Assembly: GCA_039925145.1 (NCBI GenBank)
Contig: JBDSZL010000068.1
Span: forward strand, 1-64,000
Direction: 5' to 3'
Length of the DNA: 64,000 bases
Source of the DNA: JBDSZL01 sp039925145
GTDB taxonomy: Bacteria > Acidobacteriota > Vicinamibacteria > Vicinamibacterales > SCN-69-37
Position 1 is the first letter of the stretch; each line of letters starts with the position of its first letter. The position numbers and the translations under genes were made by a program. Shown one piece after another: positions 8,326 through 17,697 of this stretch. A model generated the notes under the pieces. That model worked only from the letters and a program-made list of their open reading frames with translations, made no database searches and was not told the DNA's origin.

Positions 8326-9891
8326 TCAGCGGTCGCGCGCGGCTGGTGCCGCGGTCACGATGCCGATCAGCGAGTCGAGGTCGACGGTCATTCCGAAGCT
8401 GGCCCGCACGTCCTTCTCCTTGATCAGCTCCGTGCGGTTCGATGCAGTGATCGAGAACGGAATCTTGATTCCGCCTTGCACCGGAATCGTCAGTTTCAAC
8501 TGCAGCACGCCGATGTGTCCTTTGGGCGCCGTCATGGCCGCCGCAGCGAGCGCATCTCCGGAGCCGCTGGTCAGCGCCGCCGCCGGCGCTTGTGTGTCAT
8601 GAGGCATATAGGAGTAGCGACCAGCCACTGTGAAGATGGCCGACGCAGAGCGCACCTTGCCGAGTGGACGATCGACCTGTCCTGTCAGGTCAAAGCTTTT
8701 GAAGCTGCGCTCGGCATGGGCCGGTCGGGTGCGATAGCCGCTGGCCGTGGCGTTCACTGTGAAGTCCGTGCGGCGTGCCTGACCGAGCGCGGTCTCGAAC
8801 ACCGTCGTCAGAGTGTAAAGATCGGGTAGCCCGATCGCGCGCGTGGTCGTCCAGTCGAGCGTCGCGACCGGCCCATGACCGACAAATGCATACACCTGCT
8901 CGATGCCTCTCTGCACCATCGTCAGCGAGGCGACGTAGGCGTCGAGCGCTTGTACAACTTCCGGGGGTGTGTGCGTGAGAGCGCTCAGTCTGGGCAGCCC
9001 CTCTTCGAGCAACGTTCGGAATGCGCGCTCGGCCTTTGCGACGTCACGATCCTGGGCGAACGGCCTATCCACTCTCGCGTCCGTCGCAGCGGTCAATGCC
9101 TCTTCCCAGGCGACAAATGCCGGCCACGTCGCGAGCGCCCGGTCTATGGCGGCCACGGCGTCCGCGTACGGCCTCGACGCCGGATCTCGGAGCACGTTCT
9201 GCCACACGTCTTGATACGTCGGTGATGCGGGATTGCGGCCGTCCACGAGTTTTGCGCGAACCGACCACGCGCTGAGCTGATTACCCGAGGCGGTGAAGGT
9301 TCCGGTCGACGCACCGCGCGAGGTATCAAAACTGGCCGACACGGACACCCGCGCCGCAAGCCGTGCGCCTGCGCTCCTCGAGTAGTCACGATAGATGTCG
9401 AGGAGCCCGTTGCCTTGCAGCGCTTTGACTGCGCCCATTGGAGTAACGCGCAGCGTCACCGTGGTGCCGCTCGTCTCCCGGTTGATGGCGCCACTCTCGA
9501 CCGCCAGTCCGAGGATTTCTGGAACCAGACCTTTCGAGGCAAGTGTCGTGCTGCCTGCTGCGCTCGAGCCCGCACCCAACTGTTTATCCGCACGAGCGAG
9601 CAGTGCCTGCAACAGAGCCTGATAGCCCGCCCGGTCCTTATCCACGGCAATCAGGTAGCCAATCACCAGTTCCTCACGTCCCGAGCCGAACGTCGTCTGG
9701 AACGGACGTCCGCCAGGAACACCGTCGGTGACTGCCTGGACGCCCTTGGCGACCATCTCGTCGATCACTTCCTGTTGGGTCGTCTTTTCGGGTGCTGCCG
9801 ATCGTCGGGGTGGCGGTATCTGCCGGGCGTGCGCGGCGGTGGTCGCGACGCTCAGAACCGCCACCACATAGACCAGCGACCGGCAGATCAT
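8326..9891 (-). CDS. Hypothetical secreted protein
   Basis: A 521-residue protein with a signal peptide (SLVYVVAVLSVATTAAHARQ, cleavage near residue 22). A helical region is followed by an Ala/Ser/Thr-rich C-terminal half with alternating beta-like stretches (ARLAARVSVSASFDTSRGAS, IGVLQLKLTIPVQGGIKIPF, SITASNRTELIKEKDVRASF). This is compatible with an outer-membrane or surface beta structure, but the family is not recognised. Its ATG overlaps the stop of the upstream gene by four bases (9888-9891). Third gene of a three-gene unit. Confidence 0.75.
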   Translation of the reverse strand: MICRSLVYVVAVLSVATTAAHARQIPPPRRSAAPEKTTQQEVIDEMVAKGVQAVTDGVPGGRPFQTTFGSGREELVIGYLIAVDKDRAGYQALLQALLARADKQLGAGSSAAGSTTLASKGLVPEILGLAVESGAINRETSGTTVTLRVTPMGAVKALQGNGLLDIYRDYSRSAGARLAARVSVSASFDTSRGASTGTFTASGNQLSAWSVRAKLVDGRNPASPTYQDVWQNVLRDPASRPYADAVAAIDRALATWPAFVAWEEALTAATDARVDRPFAQDRDVAKAERAFRTLLEEGLPRLSALTHTPPEVVQALDAYVASLTMVQRGIEQVYAFVGHGPVATLDWTTTRAIGLPDLYTLTTVFETALGQARRTDFTVNATASGYRTRPAHAERSFKSFDLTGQVDRPLGKVRSASAIFTVAGRYSYMPHDTQAPAAALTSGSGDALAAAAMTAPKGHIGVLQLKLTIPVQGGIKIPFSITASNRTELIKEKDVRASFGMTVDLDSLIGIVTAAPAARDR

Positions 9892-10348
9892 CTCTTGCGC
9901 CTACGGGCCCGTCGGACCCGCTTCGTGCTCGATGGTGGGACCGTCCGGGCCCGCCGACGCGAGCGCGGAGCGGGGCCGACGACGGCCGGTCGTTCCCGCG
10001 TGCGCAACCCGCCGAGCGATACGACGGCTGCAGCGCTCGCGACCGAGAAGGAGTATCGATGCACAGGTGCTGGCGTCAGCGGCTGGCACAGCAAGAGGTC
10101 ACCGTCGGTGCCACCGTCGACGTTGTCGACCGTGCTGATGCCGACGACGCACGAGGCCCCGCGCGGTCCAGCCAGCGCAATCTGAAGGTTGACCTGATGG
10201 CCGGCTGTCGCGGGCAGTGTGAACGATCCACCGCTCAAGGCTTCGCCGTCCAGGGTCACGACGATTTGACCGCCTCGGTGAACGGCCGTCGACAGCCCGA
10301 CGGCCTCACCGGGTTGCCCGACATACACGTTGCTGCGCAGGCGGTGCA
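9888..10348 (-). CDS. Hypothetical protein
   Basis: About 153 residues with a beta-rich centre (LRSNVYVGQPGEAVGL, GQIVVTLDGEALSGGSFTLP, GHQVNLQIALAGPRG) and a very basic Arg/Pro/Ser-rich tail. The frame is open upstream to 10862, but that part overlaps the next gene in another frame, so GTG 10348, ten bases after that gene's stop, is the likely start. A hydrophobic SVASAAAVVSLGG near residue 105 is too short for a clear membrane helix. Family not recognised. Confidence 0.55.
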
Positions 10349-10357
10349 CGGTAGGCG

Positions 10358-10633
10358 TCAGGCGCGCCGACGACGCATGATCGAGAAGACGTCCGCCTTC
10401 TTGTTGGCGGCCGCCTGCCGGGGCTTTCGCAAACGGCGCCCGCTCGGCGTGCGGGTTCGCGCGAGCCGGGCCGCGGCAATGGCCTTGTCTTGATCGTACG
10501 TGCGCTCGGTCGTATAGCGGTACCGCGGAACCTGCGGCTCGGGGGATTGCTCTTCGCGGAGGCGTTGCTTTCTGATGGCCAGGTACCCAACGCCGGCGAG
10601 GAGTACGCACACACTGGCGAATAGCGTCTTCAC
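10358..10633 (-). CDS. Small hypothetical membrane-anchored basic protein
   Basis: A 91-residue protein with an N-terminal hydrophobic helix (KTLFASVCVLLAGVGYLAIR) and a highly charged Arg/Lys/Glu-rich remainder. The start GTG 10633 has AGAGAGGA upstream. First gene of the unit with the two hypothetical genes downstream. No recognised domain. Confidence 0.6.
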   Translation of the reverse strand: MKTLFASVCVLLAGVGYLAIRKQRLREEQSPEPQVPRYRYTTERTYDQDKAIAAARLARTRTPSGRRLRKPRQAAANKKADVFSIMRRRRA

Positions 10634-10877
10634 GGTCTGTTCCTCTCTTACGCGTCGAATGGCAGACGCGCTTGCGCGGGGGAGCGCGCTTCGACTCTTG
10701 ACCACGATACCGCACTCGGCTGCCTTCCGCCTGTGCGCGGTCGCCGGGTGGCGCGGGGCCGCTAGTTCGGGGGCGTGCGAGGAGGGTTATCAAGAGGTGG
10801 GTTCGAACCGGCGGGTTGTGACAGGTCATAATTGAGCGGCCAGCTTCAACGTCTGTCGTCACCGGTCGAGTGGCTGT
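10634..10877. other. Divergent intergenic region between the hypothetical unit and the VWFA gene
   Basis: Contains the start regions of two divergent units. A CATAAT at 10827-10832 could be a -10 box for the plus-strand VWFA gene, but no matching -35 is evident. No gene is supported here. Confidence 0.3.
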
Positions 10878-12974
10878 ATGCGTGCACGACTTTTTCGGAT
10901 CATGCTGCTTGGCGCGTGTCTGGCCATCCTGGCCGATCGCGTCGTACTGGGCACTGCGACGCTGGCCGACAGGGCTGCCGCCGCGCAGGGACCCGATCCA
11001 CAGGAGCGACCGACCTTTCGCGGGGGCGCGAATCTCGTGCTCGTCGATGCCTATCCGCAGCGGAAAGGCAAGATCGTCGAAGGGCTGTCGGCCAGCGACT
11101 TCGATCTGCTCGAAGACGGCAAGCCGCAGGTCATCGCCAACTTTGAGTTCGTGCGCAGCGAAGGCTCAGCACCGGAAACCCTACGCCGCGACCCGAACAA
11201 CGTCCGCGAAATGGAGGCGATGGCGGCCGATCCGCACAACCGTGTGTTCGTCAGTTATCTCGACACGCTCCAGACCACGGTCGAAGGGTCGAACCGCATT
11301 CGTCTCCCGCTGGTACAAACTCTCAATCGGCTGGTCGGCCCTGAGGATCTGTTCGGCGTAATGACCCCGGCCATGCGTGCGCAGGACGTGACACTGGCGC
11401 GACGCATGCTCACAACCGAAGACCAGTTGTCGCGCTACTGGAGTTGGGGGCAGCGCAATGGCGTGGTGGCGGCAGACATCAACGAGGTGGGACTGGCGGC
11501 CTGCTTTCACGACCTGCACCTCGAAAACGGCGCGACGGTTCCCTGGAAGGTCGCTGGTGACCAGCGGCTGCTCGACGAAATCCTGATCGAACGGCGTCGC
11601 GAAGACCTCGCGCTCCGGGGCCTCGAAGGACTGGTGTTGCGCCTTGGCACCATGCGCGAGGCCCGAAGTGTCGTCATTGTCGTGTCTGACGGGTGGATTC
11701 TGCTGCCTCGTGCATCCGCGCTGACGAACGAGCCGCCGCGGGACGCGCGGAGCAGACAGACGAGACCGATGCCAGGCGGGAGGGTGGAGGATGGCGAGTT
11801 CTGGGCGTGCGTCGGAGAGTTGCACCGGCTGGCCGATCTCGACAGCCAGGAACGGATGCGTCGCCTCTTTATCGCCGCCAACCGCGCCAACGTCAGCTTC
11901 TACCCCGTCTCGCCGAACGGTCTAGCCGTGTTCGATGTCGGGGCCGCGAGCGAGCGGCCGGGGCAAGCCTTGGGATTGGAACGTGAGAGTCAGCGCGTGA
12001 GAGCACGTGTAGACGGGCTGCGCACGCTGGCCGACAACACCGACGGGATTGCCATTGTCAATCGCAACGACACTGCCGTCGGCATGGCGCGTATCGTCGA
12101 CGATATCTCTGCGTACTATCTACTCGGCTATTACTCCACCAACCCGAAAGCCGACGGGCGGTATCGGAAAATCGACGTCAAGTTGAAACAGCCGGGCCTG
12201 ACCGTCCATGCACGACGCGGATACGTGGCCGGTGCCGCGCCTGTGACGCCCGCGGCGACAGCGGCTACGGGTGCGGCTGCAGTGACCCCTCCGGCCGTCG
12301 ACGCGGCGCTCAGCGTGCTGGGTCACGCGCGTCCTGGAGCGGAACTGTTCATTTGGGGGGCGGCATCCGCGGACCGCATCGTGGCGACAGTCGAACTTGC
12401 CGCTACCTTGTCCGCGACACCACCCTGGGTTCAGGGCGGCGTCGTGGACCTCGACGTCCGGACTCCGGCAGGGGAGCGTGTCGGCGCGGCGCGGGGGACC
12501 ATTGCTGCAGGCGCTCGAAGTGTGTCGATCGTGGTTCCCCTCGGCGCGTCGGCCGGGCCATGGGTGCTGCGAGCCGCAGCCACGGCCGGCGGGACGCATC
12601 TCGACAGCGACCAGATCACGGTTAGCGCCGTTTCCGGCCTCGTTGGAACTCCGCGGATGTTTCGCGCGGCTCTCTCCGTGCGTGCGCCACTGCGTCCGAT
12701 GGCAGACCTGCAGGTGAGGCGGACCGAGCGGTTGCATGTGGAGTGGCCCGTCTTGAAGCCGCTCGACCGGCGAGGCGCCCGGCTCCTCGATCGACGAGGT
12801 CAGGCACTGCCCATTGCCGCCGCGCTGACCGAGCGCGACGTCGACGGTCAGCCGCAATTGGCCGCCGACATCGCGCTCGCTCCACTTGCCGAAGGGGACT
12901 ATGTACTCGAGCTCAGCGTGGGGAGCGGAGACGACGCGGCGCGGACACTGCTTGCGTTCCGGGTGGTAAGGTAG
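10878..12974 (+). CDS. VWFA-related acidobacterial secreted protein (paralogue 1)
   Basis: A 698-residue exported protein with a signal-peptide-like N-terminus (LFRIMLLGACLAILADRVVL). A VWFA-related domain follows (GGANLVLVDAYPQRKGKIVE, LSASDFDLLEDGKPQVI, then VFVSYLDTL), with a sandwich C-terminus ending LLAFRVVR. It matches the acidobacterial VWFA family (TIGR03436-like). The canonical MIDAS DxSxS is replaced by YLDTLQTT, so metal-dependent adhesion is doubtful. ISAYYLLGYYSTNPKADGRY is a conserved family block shared with the paralogue at 29569-31674. The biological role of the family is not established. Confidence 0.85.
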   Translation: MRARLFRIMLLGACLAILADRVVLGTATLADRAAAAQGPDPQERPTFRGGANLVLVDAYPQRKGKIVEGLSASDFDLLEDGKPQVIANFEFVRSEGSAPETLRRDPNNVREMEAMAADPHNRVFVSYLDTLQTTVEGSNRIRLPLVQTLNRLVGPEDLFGVMTPAMRAQDVTLARRMLTTEDQLSRYWSWGQRNGVVAADINEVGLAACFHDLHLENGATVPWKVAGDQRLLDEILIERRREDLALRGLEGLVLRLGTMREARSVVIVVSDGWILLPRASALTNEPPRDARSRQTRPMPGGRVEDGEFWACVGELHRLADLDSQERMRRLFIAANRANVSFYPVSPNGLAVFDVGAASERPGQALGLERESQRVRARVDGLRTLADNTDGIAIVNRNDTAVGMARIVDDISAYYLLGYYSTNPKADGRYRKIDVKLKQPGLTVHARRGYVAGAAPVTPAATAATGAAAVTPPAVDAALSVLGHARPGAELFIWGAASADRIVATVELAATLSATPPWVQGGVVDLDVRTPAGERVGAARGTIAAGARSVSIVVPLGASAGPWVLRAAATAGGTHLDSDQITVSAVSGLVGTPRMFRAALSVRAPLRPMADLQVRRTERLHVEWPVLKPLDRRGARLLDRRGQALPIAAALTERDVDGQPQLAADIALAPLAEGDYVLELSVGSGDDAARTLLAFRVVR

Positions 12975-12978
12975 CCGG

Positions 12979-13941
12979 ATGCAACGACGCCAGCTTGGAA
13001 CGTCTGGACTCGAGATTTCGACGATCGGACTCGGCACGTGGGCCGTCGGCGGATGGATGTGGGGAGGCCAGGACGATCAGGCCAGCCTCGAGGCGATTCA
13101 CGCCGCCGTCGATCACGGCGTCAACTGGATCGACACGGCGCCCATCTACGGGTCGGGGCACGCAGAACGGATTGTCGGACAGGCGCTGAAAGTCCTGCCC
13201 ACTGGCGCCCGCCCCTTGGTCTTCACCAAGTTTGGCCTGGGCACCAACAGCGACGACCCGCGCAAGTCGGCCACGCGCGAGGAGGTGGTGCGCGAGTGCG
13301 AGGGGAGTCTGCACCGTCTCGGCATCGACCAGATCGATCTGTACCAGCTGCACTGGCCCGCGCCTCAACCAATAGCGGAAACCGCGGCCGCGTGTCAGGA
13401 GCTCTTCGACGCTGGAAAGATCCGTGCGATTGGCGTCTCCAACTTCTCTGTCGAGCAACTCGAGGAGTGGCAGGCCACCGGGGTGCCCCTGCATTCGGTG
13501 CAGTCTCCGTTCAGCATTCTGCGACCAGCCGTACGGGCCACGGTCCTGCCGTGGACCGCGACCCGCCACGTGGGCGTTCTCGCCTACTCGCCGTTGCTTC
13601 GGGGCATGCTCTTCGGCACGTGGGGGCCCGACAAGACGTTCGCGCCGGGCGACACCCGCGCGACGCACAAGGATTACTCGGGACCGCGCTTCATCCGTCA
13701 TCTCGACGCGATCAACGAGATTCGAGCCGTCGCGTCGACGGAAGGGCTCACGGTGCCGCAGCTCTGCGTGGGTGTCCTGCTGCACACCCCCGGGCTCACC
13801 GCGTGCATCGTGGGGGCACGCGACCGTCGGCAGGGCGCTGAAATCGCCGGTCTCGGCATGAGTATCACTGACTCTCAAGCCGAGGCCGTGTGGGGCATTG
13901 TCGGTCGCCTCGAAGCAGACCTGCGAACCATCGCCGGCTGA
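12979..13941 (+). CDS. Aldo/keto reductase
   Basis: A 320-residue NADPH-dependent oxidoreductase of the AKR superfamily (TIM barrel). Start MQRRQLGTSGLEISTIGLGT is typical of the group. Catalytic residues by position: Asp and Tyr in NWIDTAPIYGSGHAE, Lys in LVFTKFGLG, His in LYQLHWPAP. The cofactor-binding end is represented by CIVGARDRRQ. Substrate probably a small aldehyde or sugar. It begins four bases after the VWFA gene's stop, so it is probably read with it, and it is followed at 52 bases by the DUF1592 gene. Confidence 0.92.
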   Translation: MQRRQLGTSGLEISTIGLGTWAVGGWMWGGQDDQASLEAIHAAVDHGVNWIDTAPIYGSGHAERIVGQALKVLPTGARPLVFTKFGLGTNSDDPRKSATREEVVRECEGSLHRLGIDQIDLYQLHWPAPQPIAETAAACQELFDAGKIRAIGVSNFSVEQLEEWQATGVPLHSVQSPFSILRPAVRATVLPWTATRHVGVLAYSPLLRGMLFGTWGPDKTFAPGDTRATHKDYSGPRFIRHLDAINEIRAVASTEGLTVPQLCVGVLLHTPGLTACIVGARDRRQGAEIAGLGMSITDSQAEAVWGIVGRLEADLRTIAG

Positions 13942-13993
13942 GGTCGCTTCGGCCGTGGCGGCGCAGGAGGTCCTGGTATCATTGACCGGGACG

Positions 13994-16351
13994 ATGCTTA
14001 GTAATATCCGGCGGGGACCTGCCTCTTCTGCAATCCGCGTACTGGTGCTGGTGGTGGCGATCGTGGCCGCGGCACCCACCGGCCGCGCGCAGGTGGCGTC
14101 TTCCACGGCACCGGCCTCATCGGGCTTCGACCGCCAGGTTCAGCCGATGATGTTCTACGTCTGCTCGAACTGCCACAAAGAGATTGCGGGTGTCAGCATC
14201 GACGCGTACTCCAAGCCCGAGTCGATCGCCAACAATCCTGAGGGGTGGGAGAAGATCATCGGCAAGCTCCGGTCTGGTGAAATGCCGCCGCCCGATGAGC
14301 TCATGCAGCCGAGCCCGGCGGAGGTCTCATCGCTCATTACCTTCATCGAGGGCGAGTTCGATCGGCACGACAGGACCACCACCTCCGATCCCGGCCGTGT
14401 CCCGACGCACCGGTTGAACCGCATCGAATACCAGAACACCGTACGGGATCTGCTCGGCGTCGACTTCCGTGCGACGGAGGAGTTTCCGCCCGACGATTCG
14501 GGCTACGGGTTCGACAACATCGGCGACGTGCTCACGGTATCGCCCGCCCTGATGGAGAAGTATCTCTCTGCGGGCGAGCGCATTGCGGCGCGGGCCATCG
14601 GCGGCGATCCCCTACCCCCTCCTGGGGTATTCACGCGTCGGGATCGGGTACGCAACATCGGCGACAGCACGATCGAGCTCGCCGAGGTGGTCGACTACGA
14701 CGCCGATTACGTGATCAAGATCAACATCACCGGTCACCGCGGGGCCGAGGATCTGCCGGTGACATTGGCGATCAGCGTGGACGGCAAGACCGTGAAGACG
14801 TCGACGTTGCCAGTGCAGATCAGCGCCGTCAACCAGAAGGGTGGCGCGACGCAGCGGGCGGTCGACGAAGCCCGCGTCTCGTTGACCGGCGGGCGTCACG
14901 TCTTCCGCGCCGCATTCGTGAACGACGAGACCCTCAAGAAGATTCCGCTCAACGCCCGCACCAACGTCAACCAGAACATCTTCCCCGAGTTCATCGAGCT
15001 GGCGGGGCCGTACAAGTCGACGACGCCTGCGGCAGCCCGGAAGACAGTGCTCGCGTGCAATCCCGCGACAGGCCGGGTGTGTGTCAACCGCATCATGACC
15101 GGCCTCACCCGCCGCGCGTACCGTCGTCCCGTCACCGCGCCCGAGGTGGCCCGGCTGATGAAGGTGTACGACCGTGCAAGGGCGGCTGGCTACACAGGAG
15201 CGCAGAGCCTGCAGTTTGCGGTGAGCGCGCTGCTTGTCTCGCCTCAGTTTCTGTTCAGAATCGAGAAGGATCCGGCGCCCGGGACCACCGCCAGGCTCAG
15301 CGATGTCGAGCTCGCCTCGCGGTTGAGTTACTTCCTGTGGAGCTCGATGCCTGACGACGAATTGCTGACGCTCGCCGAAAGCAACCGGCTGCATCTGCCG
15401 CAGGTGCTCGACGCACAACTCGGGCGGATGCTCGCCAGTCCGAAGGCGTCGGCGCTGGCAGACAATTTTGCGGGGCAGTGGCTCGAAACGCGGAGCCTCG
15501 ACGCGGTGAAACGCGACGCGCAGAAATTTCCGGGATGGACGCCTGAGCTGCGCGACGCGATGCGCACCGAAACACGCATGTTCTTCGAGGCCGTGCTTCA
15601 AGAGAACCGCCCGCTGTCCGATTTCATCAACGGCAACTACACGTTCCTGAACGAGCGACTGGCGCGCCACTACGGCATCGCGGGCGTCGAAGGCCCTGAC
15701 TTCCGGAAGGTGGCCTTGTCAACCGACCAGCGCAGCGGCGTGTTTACGCAGGGCAGCGTACTGACCGTGTCTGCGTATCCGACCCGCACGTCCGTCGTCC
15801 TGCGCGGCAAATACCTCCTCGACAACGTTTTCAACGCGCCGCCTCCGCCGCCGCCGGCCGATGTGCCCGTGCTGGACGAGACGAAAGTCGGCGTGGCGCA
15901 GTCGCTGCGCCTGCAAATGGAGTCGCATCGCACGCAGCCACTCTGCGCCAGTTGCCATCGACGGATGGACCCGCTCGGGTTCGCGCTCGAGAACTACGAC
16001 GCGATCGGACGCTGGCGCACCGAAGACGGCAAGTTCCCCATCGATTCGTCGGGCCAGTTTCCCAATGGCAAGTCGTTTTCTGGTCCCGCGCAACTGAAGT
16101 CCATCCTGCTCGAGAGCATGCCGGACTTCACGCGGGGCGTCGCGGAGCGCATGCTGACGTATGCGCTCGGGCGCGGCGTCGAGGCCTACGACCGGCCGAC
16201 CATTCGCGCGCTCGTCCAAGCGACGACCGACGACGGGTATCGTATTCAGAGTCTGATTCGTGGCATTGTCCACAGCGTCCCATTTCAACAGCGCCGGGGC
16301 GAGACGACCGACGTTCGAGTCGCACAGCTGCAAGAGGCGAGGGTCAGATGA
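13994..16351 (+). CDS. DUF1592/DUF1588/DUF1585 cytochrome-c-like exported protein
   Basis: A 785-residue protein with a signal peptide (IRVLVLVVAIVAAAPTGRAQ). Domain order follows the planctomycete/acidobacterial type. An N-terminal c-type haem site CSNCHK is followed by DUF1587 (THRLNRIEYQNTVRDLLG), DUF1595, DUF1592 (LSYFLWSSMPDDELLTLAES), DUF1588 with a second haem site (CASCHRRMDPLGFALENYDA), and DUF1585 at the C-terminus. Start ATG 13994 gives the cleanest signal peptide; the frame is open from 13898. Its stop overlaps the DUF1552 start by four bases. Periplasmic electron transfer or polysaccharide-linked redox is suggested for the family, but the reaction is unknown. Confidence 0.88.
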   Translation: MLSNIRRGPASSAIRVLVLVVAIVAAAPTGRAQVASSTAPASSGFDRQVQPMMFYVCSNCHKEIAGVSIDAYSKPESIANNPEGWEKIIGKLRSGEMPPPDELMQPSPAEVSSLITFIEGEFDRHDRTTTSDPGRVPTHRLNRIEYQNTVRDLLGVDFRATEEFPPDDSGYGFDNIGDVLTVSPALMEKYLSAGERIAARAIGGDPLPPPGVFTRRDRVRNIGDSTIELAEVVDYDADYVIKINITGHRGAEDLPVTLAISVDGKTVKTSTLPVQISAVNQKGGATQRAVDEARVSLTGGRHVFRAAFVNDETLKKIPLNARTNVNQNIFPEFIELAGPYKSTTPAAARKTVLACNPATGRVCVNRIMTGLTRRAYRRPVTAPEVARLMKVYDRARAAGYTGAQSLQFAVSALLVSPQFLFRIEKDPAPGTTARLSDVELASRLSYFLWSSMPDDELLTLAESNRLHLPQVLDAQLGRMLASPKASALADNFAGQWLETRSLDAVKRDAQKFPGWTPELRDAMRTETRMFFEAVLQENRPLSDFINGNYTFLNERLARHYGIAGVEGPDFRKVALSTDQRSGVFTQGSVLTVSAYPTRTSVVLRGKYLLDNVFNAPPPPPPADVPVLDETKVGVAQSLRLQMESHRTQPLCASCHRRMDPLGFALENYDAIGRWRTEDGKFPIDSSGQFPNGKSFSGPAQLKSILLESMPDFTRGVAERMLTYALGRGVEAYDRPTIRALVQATTDDGYRIQSLIRGIVHSVPFQQRRGETTDVRVAQLQEARVR

Positions 16352-17697
16352 TCGTGACTGGAAAAGCGTTATCTCGGCGCACGGTGCTCAAGGGTATCGG
16401 CGCGGCCATCAGCCTTCCATTTCTCGATGCGATGACCCCCGCCTTCGCGCGCGCCCTCTCCGCGGCCGAGAAGCCGGTGCGCGTCGCCTGGTTCTACGTC
16501 CCCAACGGCATCGACATGCGCAACTGGACGCCCGGCGCCGAGGGGGCGCTCGGCGAGCTGCCAGGCATTCTGAAGCCGTTCGAGCCGGTCAAGAGCGACA
16601 TCATGGTGCTCTCGAACCTCACCACGAACTGGGGCCGGCCGCTCCAGGTGGGAGCCGGCGACCATGGCCGCGCGCTCGGGTCGTACATGACCGGCGTCGA
16701 GGTGTACCGGACCGCCGGCGCCGATCTCAAGCTCGGCATTTCCGCCGATCAGATCGCCGCCAAGGCTGTCGGCCATCTGACGCCGCTGCCGTCACTCGAG
16801 GTCGGCCTCGAGGAAGCGCGCATGGCCGGCAACTGCGACAACGGCTACTCCTGCGCGTATGCCTATAACCTGGCCTGGAAGACGGAAACGCAGCCGCTGC
16901 CGCCGATTTCCGATCCGCGCAACCTGTTCGAGCGGCTCTTCGGGTCGGACATCATCGAGCCGCCGGCGGCTCACGCACGTCGCGTCGCGATGCGGCAGAG
17001 CATCCTCGACGACGTCCTGAGCAGCACGCAGAAGCTGCAGGCCTCGCTCGGCAATGGCGACCGCCGCAAGCTCGATGAGTACCTCACGTCCGTGCGCGAG
17101 ATCGAAGTCAAGGTGGCGCGCGCCGCCAAAGAGGGAACCATCATCGACCCCGGCATGGAGAAGCCGTTCGGGGTCCCCACCACCTTTGCCGAGTACTTTC
17201 GTTTGATGACGGACATGATGATCGTGGCCTTCAAGGCCGACATGACACGCATTGCGACGGTCATGATGGGCCGCGAGGGGTCAGTGCGCGCCTATCCCGA
17301 GATTGGCGTCGCCGATGGGCATCATCCGCTCACTCACCACCAGGGCAACATGGACATGCTGGCCAAGGTGAAGCAGATCAACGAGCTGCATGCGGCGCTG
17401 TTCGCCGAGTTCCTGGTCAAGATGAAGAACACCAGAGAAGGTGACTCGAACCTGCTCGACCAGTCGATGATTGTCTACGGCAGCGGATTGTCCGATGGCA
17501 ACCAGCACACGCACGACCAGTTGCCGACACTGCTGGCCGGCCGGGGCGGCGGGTCGTTCACGCCTGGGCGCCACATCATCTACCAGCGTGAGACGCCAGT
17601 GACCAACCTGTTCGCGAGCATGATCGAGCGGATGGGCGTGCGCGCCGAGCACGTGGGCGATTCGACTGGCCAGCTGGCCGGTCTCTCGCTCTCATGA
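16348..17697 (+). CDS. DUF1552 domain exported protein
   Basis: A 449-residue protein of the DUF1552 family, which is nearly always encoded next to DUF1592 genes. A Tat motif (SRRTVLKGIGAAISLPFLDA) predicts folded export. Family blocks include FYVPNGIDMRNWTPG, DHGRALGSYMTGVEVYRTAG, GREGSVRAYPEIGVADGHHP and VYGSGLSDGNQHTHDQLPTL. Start ATG 16348 overlaps the DUF1592 stop (ATGA), and its stop overlaps the next ATG the same way, so all three genes are translationally coupled. Function unknown; a periplasmic partner of the cytochrome-like protein is likely by context. Confidence 0.9.
   Translation: MIVTGKALSRRTVLKGIGAAISLPFLDAMTPAFARALSAAEKPVRVAWFYVPNGIDMRNWTPGAEGALGELPGILKPFEPVKSDIMVLSNLTTNWGRPLQVGAGDHGRALGSYMTGVEVYRTAGADLKLGISADQIAAKAVGHLTPLPSLEVGLEEARMAGNCDNGYSCAYAYNLAWKTETQPLPPISDPRNLFERLFGSDIIEPPAAHARRVAMRQSILDDVLSSTQKLQASLGNGDRRKLDEYLTSVREIEVKVARAAKEGTIIDPGMEKPFGVPTTFAEYFRLMTDMMIVAFKADMTRIATVMMGREGSVRAYPEIGVADGHHPLTHHQGNMDMLAKVKQINELHAALFAEFLVKMKNTREGDSNLLDQSMIVYGSGLSDGNQHTHDQLPTLLAGRGGGSFTPGRHIIYQRETPVTNLFASMIERMGVRAEHVGDSTGQLAGLSLS

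Noticed and set aside
10349..10862. N-terminal extension of the basic hypothetical protein
   Set aside because: Overlaps the small membrane protein gene in another frame and has no conserved content.
15952..16347. Long plus frame leading into DUF1552
   Set aside because: Upstream part is a shadow of DUF1592; the Tat signal and ATGA overlap fix the start at 16348.
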